Of a DNA stretch of 64,000 nucleotides, positions 11,791 through 23,639 are shown in pieces (positions within the stretch are counted from its first letter, which is position 1; each line of letters starts with the position of its first letter). Origin of the DNA: Larix kaempferi (lineage: Eukaryota > Streptophyta > Pinopsida > Pinales > Pinaceae). The position numbers were made by a program, and so were the translations under genes. The notes under the pieces were generated by a model. The model searched no databases. It saw only the letters and a program-made list of their open reading frames with translations, and had not been told where the DNA came from. The stretch spans positions 16,864,001 to 16,928,000 of the forward strand of contig BSBM01000260.1 in assembly GCA_027924585.1 (NCBI GenBank), read 5' to 3'.

Positions 11791-12390
11791 TGTAGTATAC
11801 TTGATTTGTACTTCTGTAGTATAAGTCTTGTTGAATGTTATAGTTGAACCATCGTCACTTGATCTACAGAACAAGTCTTTTGTAGGTGATCGTACACGAT
11901 ATTTCCTACAAGTCAAATTCAGTTGCATGGTTAGAAACATTTCATAGTTTCCAAAACATATTAATAATGACAAATTCTTATGCATAAAAACATAGGTCAC
12001 ACTGTCATGCAACTATCTTAGCCAATGCTTCAACACAACATTCATCCATATCCTGTATTCATATGGTAACTTTCTGTATGTCTTCCATCTCTACCAGAAC
12101 ATTATTAAGAGCGTGCACTACTCCGAATACATCAACAAAGAGGTTTCATTCTAGATAAGTAGTAATGGAATGTTGTACAGCATCGTAGGCCACTTACCCA
12201 TCACATGCATATCAATGCAAACATTCTAACATGCATAATACACATCCTAAATCTAGGAACATAAATATGTACACAACTGGACAATACAGGAAATGACAAT
12301 TCAAATACTTATCTTTGTTTGCTTGGTAGAATCTCCCTAGTCTCCTTGCAAGAGTCTCTAACAGTGTGCTCCACTCCATGATATGATTCT
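11791..12390. other. Copia-1 interior, not assignable
   Basis: This lies between the reverse transcriptase and pre-integrase remnants. There is a local duplication of TTGTACTTCTGTAGTATA near 11780-11823. No integrase motif (HHCC or DDE) could be recognised on the minus strand, so the integrase is deleted or decayed beyond reading. Confidence 0.5.
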
Positions 12391-12394
12391 GAGG

Positions 12395-12620
12395 ACCTCT
12401 TCCTTTCTTTCTTATGTTCGACAATGCTGAACAAGTCTTCTATACTACAAATCACAAGGACTCATGGTCCTAGCTATTAGGGGTGAGTCTGCATGTCCCT
12501 TCAATTTGTAGAGTCATCCTTCTTCAATTTCAATCACAATTGCATCCCTTCTTATCCAATGCTGAGATAGATAGGAGGTTCTTCTATCTTGTCTCCAATA
12601 GCTTCTAATTGTTCTTTGAT
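12395..12620 (-). pseudogene. Copia-1 gag end fused to pre-integrase remnant
   Basis: The minus strand reads on from gag (IKEQLEAIGDKIEE), then, across a deletion, an LYKLKG block followed by a YRRL segment with a stop just before it. In Copia-2 the same LYKLKG...LWHRRL block precedes the integrase. So gag is joined directly to the pre-integrase region and the zinc knuckle and protease are missing. Confidence 0.7.
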
Positions 12621-13004
12621 CTAAGATACTCTGGTGAAATATGAATGCATAGTCTCAGACTTCTGAACTTTCACACCCTTGAGTTGATTTCTCATGGTCA
12701 TCTTTCTGTTAATATTCTTTCCTTCAAACAGAATGGTCAAGGCATCAAACATTTCTTTTGGGGTCTTCTTTGATGATACTTGAGGGATCAAGTGATCTTT
12801 GATAGAGTCAGCTATGATCCTCTTAGCCTTTATCATATTCTTCTTGTGTTTTGCTTTGGCCTCATCTCCCTCTGGTTCTTTAACTTCTTCTTTTATGAAT
12901 CCTTCTAGGTCATGCTCTTCAAGAATGAGCATGACCCTATATTTCCATGCCCTGAAGTTCTCAACTCCCTCAAGCTTCTCATCAAGCTTGGTAGTGTTTG
13001 TCAC
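12621..13004 (-). pseudogene. Copia-1 gag, N-terminal part
   Basis: The 127-codon open frame shows the plant copia gag domain: TKLDEKLEGVENFRAWKY at the start, then KAKRIIADSIKDHLIPQVSS, the TPKEMFDALT segment and FEGKNINRKMTMRNQL. The Copia-2 frame at 51262-51639 is clearly related along its whole length. Gag proteins form the virus-like particle that packages element RNA in the cytoplasm. The expected start is GTG instead of ATG. Downstream, the zinc-knuckle part is deleted. Confidence 0.9.
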
Positions 13005-13513
13005 TTTGATAATATGAGAACCTCAAATGGAAATAGAATGGAGATAGTACTTACTTGCGAAACTGCTTCTCCAAGAACGGCTTCTGGCTTGACCTAGGGT
13101 TTGACAGAGAAACCCTAATTTTTCAACTTTGATATCTTGAGAACCTTATTGGAGGAAAATATGCACCTCCCCAAGGCGAGTTAGGCAAAGTACTCATTTC
13201 CCGAATCTATGGACAGGACTGCAAAATAGTTGATGCCCTAGTTTCTTCAATTTCTACTACATATTTGTCTAGTCTTAGTTCTGATGTATCTCCAAAATTT
13301 CTACTCCTCAAGGTCTGAAACTTCATCCTGTGATAGTCTGATCTGTCCTCTATCCAACCCCATAGGTTAGAGTAGGATTGGATTCACCAAGTGGAACTTA
13401 TGCTAAGTTTCCCAAGATGACCTATTTATGGACTGTTTCAGTATAGCGAACTTGTACGGAGTGCCACGTGTCATTGTTTCATCTTCAGGTTCTGAAACTT
13501 GCACTAAAGAAAC
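13005..13513 (-). other. Copia-1 leader, proximal part
   Basis: This is the non-coding leader between gag and the inserted LTR-A. It resembles the Copia-2 leader (51640-52223), for example in the TAGGGTTTGACA(G/A)AGAAACCCTAA segment, read here in two parts, and in the AGGCGAG block. The leader resumes at 18074. Confidence 0.75.
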
Positions 13514-16112
13514 TGTTATCACATATATAGTAGCCGGGCTACCATACATTATTTTTCTGATGCCAGTACACTATTCAGCCAGTTCCCCTACATTTGAGAT
13601 GCTGAGATGAACATCTATATTGGATCACTATCAGATCGTGGACAGCAGTGTATATTCCCCATGCCATGACTGAGTCTCAGGACACTCAGAGAGATGACCG
13701 ATGTAGCCATTATACCATTGGTACAGAGCAGTCAGTAGTGCCCAGAATTACAGCAGCAGTTTCAAAGGACAGATGATGGTACAGGTTGATGAGCATTCAG
13801 GTATATGACTCAGCAGGTATATCATTGTGTCATGGTTATATTGCTTTTATATTTATTCTTATAGCATGTCTTGGCACTTAGGATCATGATCTGGCGATCA
13901 TATAGATATATGGACTTGGTTGATCTTATTATATATATTATATTGTCCCTACTCAGACTTAGAAGTTCACTATTCATACTCATTGGTTTTACCCTCCTTA
14001 GGGAGAATAGAGGTGATCATTCAACCATACCTTGGCTTGCTAGTGTCGGCTCCATTATTCATTGTCTTCATCCATCCATGGCCTACCTTTTAATTTATCA
14101 CCCTAACTTACTACTTGACTAGTGACATGGAGGATCTTTTCCCCACTGTAGCCTCTGTATTGGATGAGCTTCCCTATTTATTGTGTCTCGGCTCTAAGTT
14201 GGTGACAAAACTTACCTATGGTGAGTTGGAGTTCCTTGTGAATTCCCCCTAGTCACTAAAGTTGTGTTGGCTAAACCTGAAACTTTTGGTCCTGCCATGA
14301 ATACAAAATCTGGAAAAAATGAAATGTTATATCTTGTATGAAAAGCCCATTCATGCAATGTGTTTCTAAACACACATGAATGAAAGGCATGCCAAATGAA
14401 AATGGCTATGAAAATAAAATGTTATATATTTTGGAAAATAAATACCTAGGTAAGCAAGCTGTCCATGACACACCTAGAAGTGCTCAGGTAAACAAGTGCC
14501 TTAAAAACACACCTGCAGCAGAAAGCCTAAAATAAATGTAAATCTATGCAATGTGTTTATAAACACACATAGATCAAGGCTATGGAAACTTCAGGCCCAA
14601 AAAGCAATGGAACTTAAATGCTATATCTAAACAATTGCTGGCCTTATTTGTATTATGGATTGTGCGCATCTGTGAAGGTGAATAAACCCTCTTTGAACAA
14701 CTCATCCATTTGTGAGACACCGCCATTCCCTGTGTTATTGCTCATTCAGTATATACTATGGTGTGTATCCCCTTTCCCTTTGCCAAAGTGTCACAAAGTT
14801 AAGTCAGTCAAGTCATCCCTTAGCCTAGCCAGTTATTTTAGCCTTCACCCTTCACTAGCAAATTGATCACAGCTATGAAGTGAGTATGATCTTGAAAGTC
14901 TAGTCTGAGTAATAATAATAATTAATGACATTATATATTTGGATTTAGATCGCCAGTAATGATTACTTTGTGCTATAATTGTTATTTGAATAAGTTGTAG
15001 AGCATGCATTAACCTTGGACACTTTGCAGCAACTTATGATGATGGTCTGAGTTATATGGGGTCATGTTGACTTGGTTAGGCCTAGTCTGACCATGGTCAA
15101 CCAGAGGACATGAGATGATTGGACCTTATGATAACATGGATAGATGATATATGGTCCATGTATACATACATGATGATTCTATGCAGCAGCTACAGGGTTA
15201 TGATGATGATTCTTGGTTTACAGCAGTGTTTGGTCATTTACAAATTATTATTATTGGCCCTGTTCCGGTATATTGGATATATATTTTGATTATGCAGAGA
15301 CTCATATGGTGTATGAGTACACATCTTGGATGGATTTGGACCTTCTGAGTCCAATGAGACAGTTTGTTTTCAGTTCCGGGCACATACAGTGATGATTGAG
15401 CTTCAGTAGGCTATCCCAGTGCAGTTTTGGTCTGTCGGAGGGCCTGTCAGAGCAGATGTGATTTTTATCCGGTTGACCTAGGGCGCTGATGATGGAGGGG
15501 GTGGTCTAGCCACTTGTTTTTACCATATTACCCCCCTCCCGGACACACTGGTGCCCTCACCTTGACAGCGCAGGCACTCCAGGAGGCAGTTTGGGGCAGT
15601 TTCACGCTTCCCGAGGCATTTCGGGATTGGTAGAAATGGCTATTGAGGAAATCGATTTGGGCTACTGAGGCAATGTTATGGCATGGGATGATCAGTGATG
15701 ATAGATCGGGGTCCTCCACACCTTCTCCAGCAGTTTCAGCTTCATCGGGGCCCGCATTCATCACTTATGGCACTTTCTGAGGATTTCTGAGGTCTTTTTG
15801 AGGCCTACGATTTGACCATGGAGGCACGATTTGGTACATTTGGTTTTATTTTATGATTATTGTGCTATGGGGATTGACCAAGGAGGAATAAAATTACCCC
15901 TTGGACCCACCATAAGCCTCTTATTATATTTTGTCTTCATGATTTGGTGGGACTCCCCTCTCCTAGGTCGATTTTGTCCACTCACATAATATTTTATTAG
16001 TGATCCATGTATTTTATTGTTGAGCTCATCTCAACCATTGATTAGACATTTGTATCTTTTAATCTTAGCCACTCATTCAAAAAGTGGTTAGGGTTTTGGT
16101 GCCTCTCCTTCC

Positions 16113-16160
16113 TATTTAAAGGAGAGAGCTTCTCATTGTAAGGGGTCTTTGGCTCTTGGA
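16113..16160 (+). promoter_or_regulatory. LTR-A TATA box and start region
   Basis: TATTTAAAGGAGAG lies at 16113-16126. CTCATTGTAAGGG follows about 20 bp later and then CTTTGGCTCTTGG. The block is nearly identical in LTR-B (33831 onward) and LTR-C (minus strand, about 38012 downward), and recognisable in LTR-E and LTR-F. The placement fits a transcription start near 16135-16145. Confidence 0.65.
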
Positions 16161-16497
16161 TTATTGGTATAGAAAAACTTTCTTGTGGAAATTCTTGTGG
16201 TCTCCTTTGCATCTGGTGTTCTTAGATGGTGATTGGAAAGTCTATTGCAACCTAGCATTTGGAATTTGTGGTAAGATCTATCTTTTTTGGAAATCATTGT
16301 CTTGTCTACAGGAGGGCGACTTCAACAAGGGCGATTTTGCAAGGCTTCTTCAAATCGACTTTATTGGCATTCGCTTGTATCAGGGGGTTATCATTAGCAT
16401 CATTGTGATCTATGCTTTCTTTCTATTACTTCTCTTGTGGCATTAGTCTTATCTCTTGATTGCATCAAATCTGATATTGTTGACGTTTGTTGTGCAG

Positions 16498-16617
16498 GAG
16501 AGAGGGCGCATTGGCTTCTTGGACTAAATCGATTGCATAGAAAACTACCTCAAAGCTTCTCAAATTGATCGGGTTTGCATAGATCATCATCATCAAGGCA
16601 TCTACAAGGTTACCCAG
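16498..16617 (+). other. Exon-like 120-nt segment with splice-site consensus in LTR-A
   Basis: The segment is preceded by TGACGTTTGTTGTGCAG (acceptor-like) and followed by GTAAGATCC (donor-like, CAG before it). An upstream donor-like GTAAGATC lies at 16271. LTR-B (34162-34281) and LTR-C (37509-37628, minus) keep both sites and exactly the same 120-nt spacing. It could be a spliced leader exon of LTR-initiated transcripts. The reading frame is open in LTR-C but has a stop in LTR-A, so coding is not supported. Confidence 0.4.
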
Positions 16618-18401
16618 GTAAGATCCACAAGTTTGTTTCTCTTACCTTGATCCAATCCATTGACATAGCTCTTAATTGATAAAACCCGAAATATTTCAAA
16701 ACCCCCATTTTACATTTTCTCAGATCTACTTAGATCTAGTGGGTTGTTGGGCATAATATTGAAAACCCACCTCTATAGCATCCACGGCATCCCGGATCTA
16801 TAGTTTGGTGAGGATTGGCTTCCGTTTGACCCCCTTCCCAAGCCAACTTAGCTTCTCCCAAGCAAGGCGCACTTCTTGGTGGTTGTGGGTTGACATAGAT
16901 CTAGGTGGTGGGTAGTTGAGATCCCGCTTGATCCATAATCTACACATCAAATAACATACCCCCAGATTGTTACTTTTCTGATTTTCACCTTGTGGGCCCT
17001 ATTCCACATTTTAAGGGATTTAATCCCCATTTTGGACCACTTGGAACACTTAAACTCAGATCTAGTAAGATCTAGCCGTCGGATTGCCGTGAAACTACAG
17101 ATCCACACTCCTACTTGACTAACCTACCCGGATCTAAAGTTTGGATGCCATCGGACTTGTCTTGACCTACCTAACCCACCTTTTTAGCCTCCTTGGGTAA
17201 AGTCGCACCACCTTGGAGAAGTGAGTTGACTCACTTCTAGGACGTGGGTACTTGAGATTCTTGCGGATTTGGAACGGGAATAATTCAAAACCTAGGTCTA
17301 GTGTGTCACTTTGTCAAATCTTGCCTTGGGGATAGCATTCCTTGTTTCAAGGGATTGTGGTCCACTTGGATCAAACCTAGATCTAGACCTATTCATCCAT
17401 CAAGACTTCAATTGCCCACTTGTCCCATGTACTAGGAGTCCTTAACCACAAGTCAACCCCATTTTGACTCCATTATCCCAATTCCCAAGGCACTGGTTTC
17501 TCTCCAAGTCAATTCGACTTTCCTAGATTGTTGGATTAACTTGTGGTTTGACCTTAGTTTGGTGAACTAACCCCTTGATGCCATCATGTATCATGGTCAA
17601 GCTTGTCATGTGTACTAGTTAGCCCCAATTCAACCTCTAAACTACCCTGCAATGGACATGGTTCCCAAGGCAGTGGATTTTCCAACATTGAACTAGTACT
17701 CTAATCCTAGATCTCATTTCAAATATCATAAGTCACTCTCACATCAACTATGGAACAAAGTTATACATATTGAACCCCTCACTTGGCTTGTGACTTCATC
17801 CTAAGGTCTAGGATAAACCATACACCTAACTTCACTTAGAAATACCCTGATTTGGTGTCTTGGTTTTGATCTCTCCTGTTGGGAGTTGATCGGGTCTCCC
17901 CCTTTGTTGTCTGGGCTAGATAACATAAAGCGAAGGTTGCCTCGACTGGCGTGACAACCATATATTGGAGGTCGAGGTGATCGTGGTTGCACCTTTTGAG
18001 TTGCCCTTCCCTATTGCCATCCATGATTGGATATATCCATAGGGGTAACTACAGTTTAGGTGATAACAAAAACTACAATCCGTGCCCTTTCTGGAACATC
18101 TTACGAAATTCAATTTGGATCTTCCTAGCCCGAGATATAGCATTTCTCCCTAGGTCACCTTTTTAAAACTGAATTCTGGAGGAGGTTGGAACCCTAATTT
18201 GCATGGATCATATCTCCTAAAGTACAGCGAACCGGAGGCTGAAACGCGCACACAAGGTACATGAGCATTTCGTCTTCGGCTTGTCTAAGTTTCAGATCCT
18301 GAACCTTCGCCAAAAGTGATTTATAGCAAAAATGCCAAGATGACTAGTTTCTGGAAATGGAAACCCTAGGCAGCAGCTGCACAATGTTCTCTTTCAGGCC
18401 T

Positions 18402-18413
18402 GCTCTGATACCA
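18402..18413 (-). promoter_or_regulatory. Copia-1 primer-binding site (initiator tRNA-Met type)
   Basis: On the minus strand, TGGTATCAGAGC directly follows the LTR end. This is the usual plant copia primer-binding site, complementary to the 3' end of initiator tRNA-Met. Copia-2 has the same site at 52224-52235. Confidence 0.93.
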
Positions 18414-18882
18414 TGTTAAGTTTTTACTTTGTTTAGCATAATAACATTAAACAATAGGATCACTGAAAGAAATACAAGCACAACAACACAAAGAACACAA
18501 AATTTCTCTCGGGGAAACCACAAGGGAGAAAACCCCGGCAAAACTTCCTCAATATAGAATTCACCAATACAAGATAAAAGCCCCAAGACAAAACAGCTTC
18601 TCTCCTTCAGCAACAAACTTCTCTCTCTCTCCTATGCGAGCTTGAGTGAGTGAGATGAGTGATACAAATGAGCAACTCAACCTCCTATTTATACTAAACA
18701 AGTGACTTGACCTTTTTACTAATTAGGTCGGCTTGACTCACCTAACTGGGCCGACCTGTACACTTTACAATAAAATATTCTTTTCTAGATATTTCCAGGG
18801 CGACCTAACAGTTAGGGTTTACATTGACTCTTTCAATGACTCTTACATTTAGAATATCTTCCGCAGTTACATTCCTTTAACA
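18414..18882 (-). repeat. Copia-1 LTR (5' LTR in element orientation)
   Basis: 469 bp, TGTTAAG...TTTAACA, followed by the CCAGG target duplication. It is highly similar to the outer parts of 7623-9028, lacks the MITE, and has lost about 65 bp near its right end. Confidence 0.93.
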
Positions 18883-20539
18883 CCAGGTGAGTTTACATAT
18901 TTTTCTCTTGTCTTTCTATGCATTCCATTGTCAACACAATAAAAAAGAAAAACTAAAATTTCAATCTTTCTTTCAAATTTTTAAATCGCTTTACGTGTGA
19001 GAGGAGGTTGATTCCTCTTGGGGGGAATTTCATTGTGCTTGTTTAGGTGTTTTTCTTCTTACCCTAGACGTCACCAATAAGCTTCAGCGATTATACTTCA
19101 AGTATCGCGTTACCATAAAAATTGATTTCCATATCCAAATTTAAAATCGCAGTAGGGTTTTTAATTGGGTCGCGTTCCTTTGAGAAATACGTGTTTTCCC
19201 TAAGCATTACCATCAAAGCCACAATTTTCAATTTGATTCAGAATTTGCATCAGAAAAATAATTATATCTTCTAATTTGATTGCATCCAAAAATTTGAGGT
19301 CGTTTCGACTATTTCGTTATGAGAAATTATTATCTGTTTCAACGATTTCAATTTGGGTCCATTGTTTATCATCAAAACCAATGAAACTATCAAAGTGAAA
19401 TCGGCTTTGGTTTCTGGAGACATCTATGAGCTTTAAAAGTCTTGTTACGTGGCATTCGAAATCTCTGTTACTATTTCCAAAACTCAAACGACTAGTTCAG
19501 AGGTCGAGTTTCCTGGTAGAAGGACCGTGTTCTTGTGTGGCTTAATCCCATTTTCCCTCCGGGGAACCAACTGACCTCCATCTCTATTTGTTGGTGCATT
19601 TTCAAGCCAAAAGAAGATTTCGTTTTAATCTTGGCAGGGCCGGATTTGTTTGCAGAGGGATTGTTTTCCTTTTTATTTCTCAAATCGTTTTGCCTTGGGC
19701 ATCAACATTAATAACCCTACAAGTTCGTTTGAACCATGTTTTCAGTATAATGACGATCAAGAAAAATCGTGTTAGCAGTCAAATCGGCTTTGATTTTGAC
19801 TAAAAACAAATTCAATCTACCACCAATATTCAAAATGGTTTAATTTACACATAATGTTGAGTTCATTTGGAGTCAAAATCAGAGCTTTCTCGTCTTACAT
19901 TTCAAGATTTTGTTCGTCTTTGATGGGGTCAAATTCATCCCTTTATGAATTGAACTATCTACAAATAAATTCTTTATAAAGTTAATTTCATTGAGGTCAT
20001 TTTGTTCTATAGGGTAATTTTTACACTTAAATCATCAACCAATAATTGACTTTAAACAAGATTTGGATCCGTCATTATATAGTTTTGAATTCGAATTTCG
20101 CTAGGGTTGGCACTAATCTCATATAAGACATCAAATCCATTATATGGCCATAGACTCCATTTACCCATAAACAAGCACTGATATTTTCAAAAGTTAAGTT
20201 GCCCTTAGAATTTTCAGTCTTCTCTATGTTACAATGGTACCAGTACCAGCGCACCTGCAGAGGTGCCCCAGGGAGAGGGGGTCATTTTTCTCGCCAGGAG
20301 GGCTGTTTAGCCAGCTTTTTCTGAGTAGGGGTTATGGCCAGACCCTCTGGTTTCTCCCTTGGAAGTACTATGGCTTAGTGGCATCGCCAACTGCCTCATG
20401 AAAGGGCTTGAAGCCCTGAGGTTGGTGTCCGGGGCTTCCATGGGTGGGTCACTGGGTCACATGACCCCAACCCTAATTTTGCATTCCGGTGATAGATCCT
20501 TCAACACTGAGGCATCTCTTCCTCCTCCAGGTCACCTCT

Positions 20540-20629
20540 AGCACCCTCCTGGCCTTCCAGTTCACCAGCACCCTCCTGGCCTTCCAGTTCACCAGCACCC
20601 TCCTGGCCTTCCAGTTCACCAGCGCCCTC
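20540..20629. repeat. 27-bp minisatellite, three copies plus part
   Basis: The unit begins AGCACCCTCCTGGCCTTCCA and ends GTTCACC. It starts at 20540, 20567 and 20594, with a partial fourth at 20621. The period is a multiple of three, so frames stay open across it on both strands. Confidence 0.9.
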
Positions 20630-21649
20630 TCTCTGGGCCCTCCTTCAGATGATGACGTCACCCTTGAGGCCTGACTGTGATGCTTGATAAGGGGGGGGGC
20701 GTTGAGGGATTTTCACTTCTGTTGGGGTTAGTTGGGGCATAAAGACCGCCCCCTCTGCAGTCCGGCCTTTAGAACGAGCTATTTTGCTCATTTTTAGGCA
20801 TTTTAGTCATACGTGGGTAAATACTGGGGAAAATACCCCAATTTACCCACAATTCTGATTATTTTATATTATTATTGTTTTAATTTTAAGTTGACATGTA
20901 TAATTTCAAATTGACATTTTAAAAAGGCATGTCGGCCTGAATTTTATTTATTTTGTAAAAGTGAGTGTGAAAAAGTATAAATAACTTTTCCTCACTTCAT
21001 TTTTACACATCAACTGATTTGATAAAACTTGTATTTCTGATTTTTACCCTACTTGGGCTCATGGAGTGATGCACACCTCTTGAGGATGGATGTACTTGCT
21101 AGTTTGGAGACAAATCTTTGAAGTGTCTTTGCTCTTGTTCTTTGCTAAGGTGATGCTAGGAGTTGTTTGATTAACACATGCACAAAGAGGTATCTAAGTT
21201 TCTTCTATTGATATTTCTTTGTTAAATGTTGGATGTGTGCTTGTCTAAGGTTGAATGGTAGCCATTAATGCTACATTTTGTCCTAGTTAAGTCATTTTCA
21301 GCCTTTAGTTACCCTAGCATTGTCAAAATTGAGCATTAGGCCTCCAAAGTTTGTCTTAACTAAGGCTTCTTCAACCAACTTTTGTAGTTGTTGAAGAATA
21401 CATTGGTTTGCGAAACTTGGCAAGTACCATCTCAAGAGGACGGCCATCCTCCTTGATGCCCTAGGGTTAAGGTAGATTTCTCTAAAAACCCTAGGTTGCT
21501 CTTCTCTTTTAAATCCTAATTTTCTGAGTTTGTATGTTTGTAGATATTGTGTTAGCTTGATTTTACATTAGTTTGTAAGTAATTTTCATAAAAAAAAACC
21601 TAAAAAAAACCCTAACTTTCTGCTCTAACCCTAATTGCAGACCTATGAA

Positions 21650-21990
21650 ACCCTAGCAGCCCTCTTCACCTACCCTTTCTAGCTTCGCCATCCTTCTCCT
21701 CTTCCTTGCCTAGCCTTCCCATCCTTCCCTCCACCTTCAGCCTCCCTCTTCCAAAACTTGGCACCCACCTTTATCCCCTCGCTGCCTCCTTTTAAACCCT
21801 CGGACCTGCTTCCTTTCGCTGGATGCTCCTCCCTTTTCCTTCTTCGCTGTCCTCTCTTCCACCTTCGGGCACCCTCTATTACCCTCGACCTTCCCTTTCT
21901 CAAGCCCGACCTCCACTCCTTTTATTCCCCTCCATCTCCTTCTTCTCCTTTTACCCTTTCTCTTTTGGCCTTCCTTGCTTCCCTGTCATC
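21650..21990. repeat. Polypyrimidine tract, about 340 bp
   Basis: The plus strand is dominated by C and T (for example CCTTCTCCTCTTCCTTGCC). This strand asymmetry produces a 74-codon R/K/G/E-rich frame on one strand and S/P/F/L-rich frames on the other, none of them with recognisable motifs. Confidence 0.7.
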
Positions 21991-22989
21991 CCTACAACAG
22001 GTCTGCAATACAATTGCAGACCTTGTTGGCTGCCCCTCTGCTGATATCATTCCCTTATCCTCCCTCTTTCCAAACCTTATAACACCTTCCATACAAACAT
22101 AAAAAGTCAAGTTAGTACTTTAGTATTTCAGTAAGGATAAATGCTTGGGTTTTTGATGATCAAACTTTGGTAAATTTGATGTATCCTACAGTTATACTTA
22201 CAGTATAAGAGATCTGAAAACTCAGTGATATTTTGTACTTACAAGGCCTTACTATAAACTTTTTCATTGGTGAAGTTGCAAGTCTGAAGTCTACTCATTT
22301 CCACAGTGAATGTTCTTATTTGAATGTTGATGTTCACATGCATGTTAATAGCAGTGTTGATTATTCAGATCTGAAAGCGGTGGTGATAGTTTATGACTTT
22401 TGCAAGTGAGTAGTTAGTCAACTGCAGGTTTTATATGTTCATTGAATATTGATGCAAATTTCATGTAAAAGGTTGCCCACAGCTGCACTAGCTTTGCGTT
22501 TTAGAGACATTTTGTGGATTTCTGGTTTGTCAACTTATTGGAGTGGATCTTATACTTTCTATTACTGCTTCTTACCTATTGATGATATTACAATTCTGCT
22601 GCTACACAGTGTTAATACATACAGATCAGAGGCATCTATTTTGATAATTGAAGTAGAACGCATCTAATCTTTATCGCTGTCAATAGTCGCTATTTTTTTG
22701 ACACGAAATATTATTGGTATTAATAATTGGATGTTCCATGGTTATATGATCTTACTCATGTGCTAAGAATACTTTTGGTAGTCTATTTTGCTTATCACTC
22801 ACTTCATTGGATTAAATATAGCTACAAACGCTTTGGATTCATTTTATGCACTCTCAAATTGAGTCCATAAGGCACTGGTCAAAACTAACAATTGCATAGA
22901 GAATATAGTCTTTGTTGCATCAATGTCCTACAGGATATCAAAAGGGTCCTTCCCCTTGGAGGTTCCGACATTCCAAAGAAGTTAGAATT

Positions 22990-23478
22990 GTGATCGAGGT
23001 GACACTGGGTCACAATTCTTATATTTGCTTACTGGGAACTAGCCCTGCTAGTTTGCCCGGTAACACTCTAGATGAAATGTTTGTTGTCTTTCTCGTTTTG
23101 ATTGCATTATCCCTCATAGCAAGACTTTTGTATCTAGGGTGTGTTTAGGCGTTGAAATCAATTGCCCTAGTTTCATCTATCCTAGATCCCCTAACCCTAA
23201 CTTTTAATCATCTCTGGATCTAGGAACTATCTCAGGGTATCTCATGTTCGATCCAATATCTAGATTTGGTATCCTGTCTTCCAGTCTTTCCCAAAAGGTT
23301 AGGCCAAGGTCTCCCCCTTAGCCATTTCAGGCTTAAAGTGACAAGAATCATGTTCGAGTGACAACCGATCCATCCTCGGGAAGCAGGATCCTTGAAGATC
23401 ACCTCTTTAGCTACCCATCCCTCTCTACCATCCTGGATAGGATAACCATTCGGGGTAGCTACAAGTTGTGTGATAACA
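22990..23478 (+). mobile_element. LTR-G, 3' end of a TGTTATCAC-family LTR
   Basis: It ends GTGTGATAACA at 23478 and shares with LTR-E and LTR-F the GGTCTCCCCCTT block, the GTGACAACC block and CTACCATCCTGGATAGGAT. The left edge is not clear. Unlike the solo LTRs it is followed by a primer-binding-site-like sequence, so it is the 5' LTR end of a decayed element. Confidence 0.7.
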
Positions 23479-23482
23479 TTTT

Positions 23483-23500
23483 TGGCGTTGTTGCCGAGGA
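23483..23500 (+). promoter_or_regulatory. Tat/Athila-type primer-binding site after LTR-G
   Basis: TGGCGTTGTTGCCGAGGA begins 4 bp after the LTR end. It differs at only a few positions from the TGGCGCCGTTGCCGGGGA site typical of plant Tat/Athila Ty3/gypsy elements. This is the best clue to the lineage of the whole LTR family. Confidence 0.65.
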
Positions 23501-23639
23501 GGTGGAGACTTGCCTAGAGTGTTTGCTAGTCTGTCCTTTGTGTGGCTTATTCATTTTATCGCATTTGGCATTATTTCCTGTGGTTAATTTTTATTGTTTT
23601 AAATCTTTCATAACCATCGAGTTTTGCTCATCTCTCTCT

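Larger units (their letters stand above)
13514..18068 (+). mobile_element. LTR-A, 4,555-bp solo LTR of the TGTTATCAC family
   Basis: It starts TGTTATCAC and ends GTGATAACA, a perfect 9-bp terminal inverted repeat with TG...CA ends. It is flanked by GAAAC (13509-13513) and AAAAC (18069-18073), a target duplication with one G/A difference. No internal retrotransposon sequence adjoins it: Copia-1 leader continues on both sides, so it is a solo LTR left by recombination. LTR-B and LTR-C are full-length relatives. Plus orientation follows from the TATA block and from LTR-G, where a primer-binding site follows the same kind of end. Open frames here do not begin with ATG in a conserved way and are not treated as genes. 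Confidence 0.92.
7623..18882 (-). mobile_element. Copia-1, decayed Ty1/copia retrotransposon with nested inserts
   Basis: The element is bounded by a perfect 5-bp target duplication CCAGG (7618-7622 and 18883-18887). It has TG...CA LTRs, an iMet-type primer-binding site and a polypurine tract, all in minus orientation. Reading on the minus strand the order is LTR, PBS, leader, gag, a pre-integrase remnant, a reverse transcriptase remnant, RNase H, a minisatellite-rich 3' region and LTR. Protease, integrase and most of the reverse transcriptase are deleted. LTR-A (4.56 kb) is inserted in the leader and a MITE in the downstream LTR. It cannot be autonomous. It belongs to the same lineage as Copia-2, from the related gag, leader and PBS context. 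Confidence 0.92.
18888..22990. other. Unassigned DNA, no gene seen
   Basis: I recognise no coding sequence. A promoter-like GTATAAATAAC at about 20976 and the following sequence could belong to an unidentified LTR. 20200-20760 is markedly more GC-rich than its surroundings and contains a 27-bp minisatellite and a run of G near 20691-20699. 21650-21990 is CT-rich. Scattered AAACCCTAA motifs near 21480-21650 are not a telomeric array. Confidence 0.45.

Noticed and set aside
16156-16446. Hydrophobic 96-codon frame conserved in LTR-A, LTR-B and LTR-C
   Set aside because: It begins with TTG rather than ATG, LTR-B has an internal deletion, and conservation follows from recent shared LTR ancestry. 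It also crosses splice-like sites.
21480-21650. AAACCCTAA motifs as an interstitial telomere array
   Set aside because: Only scattered single motifs, not a tandem array.
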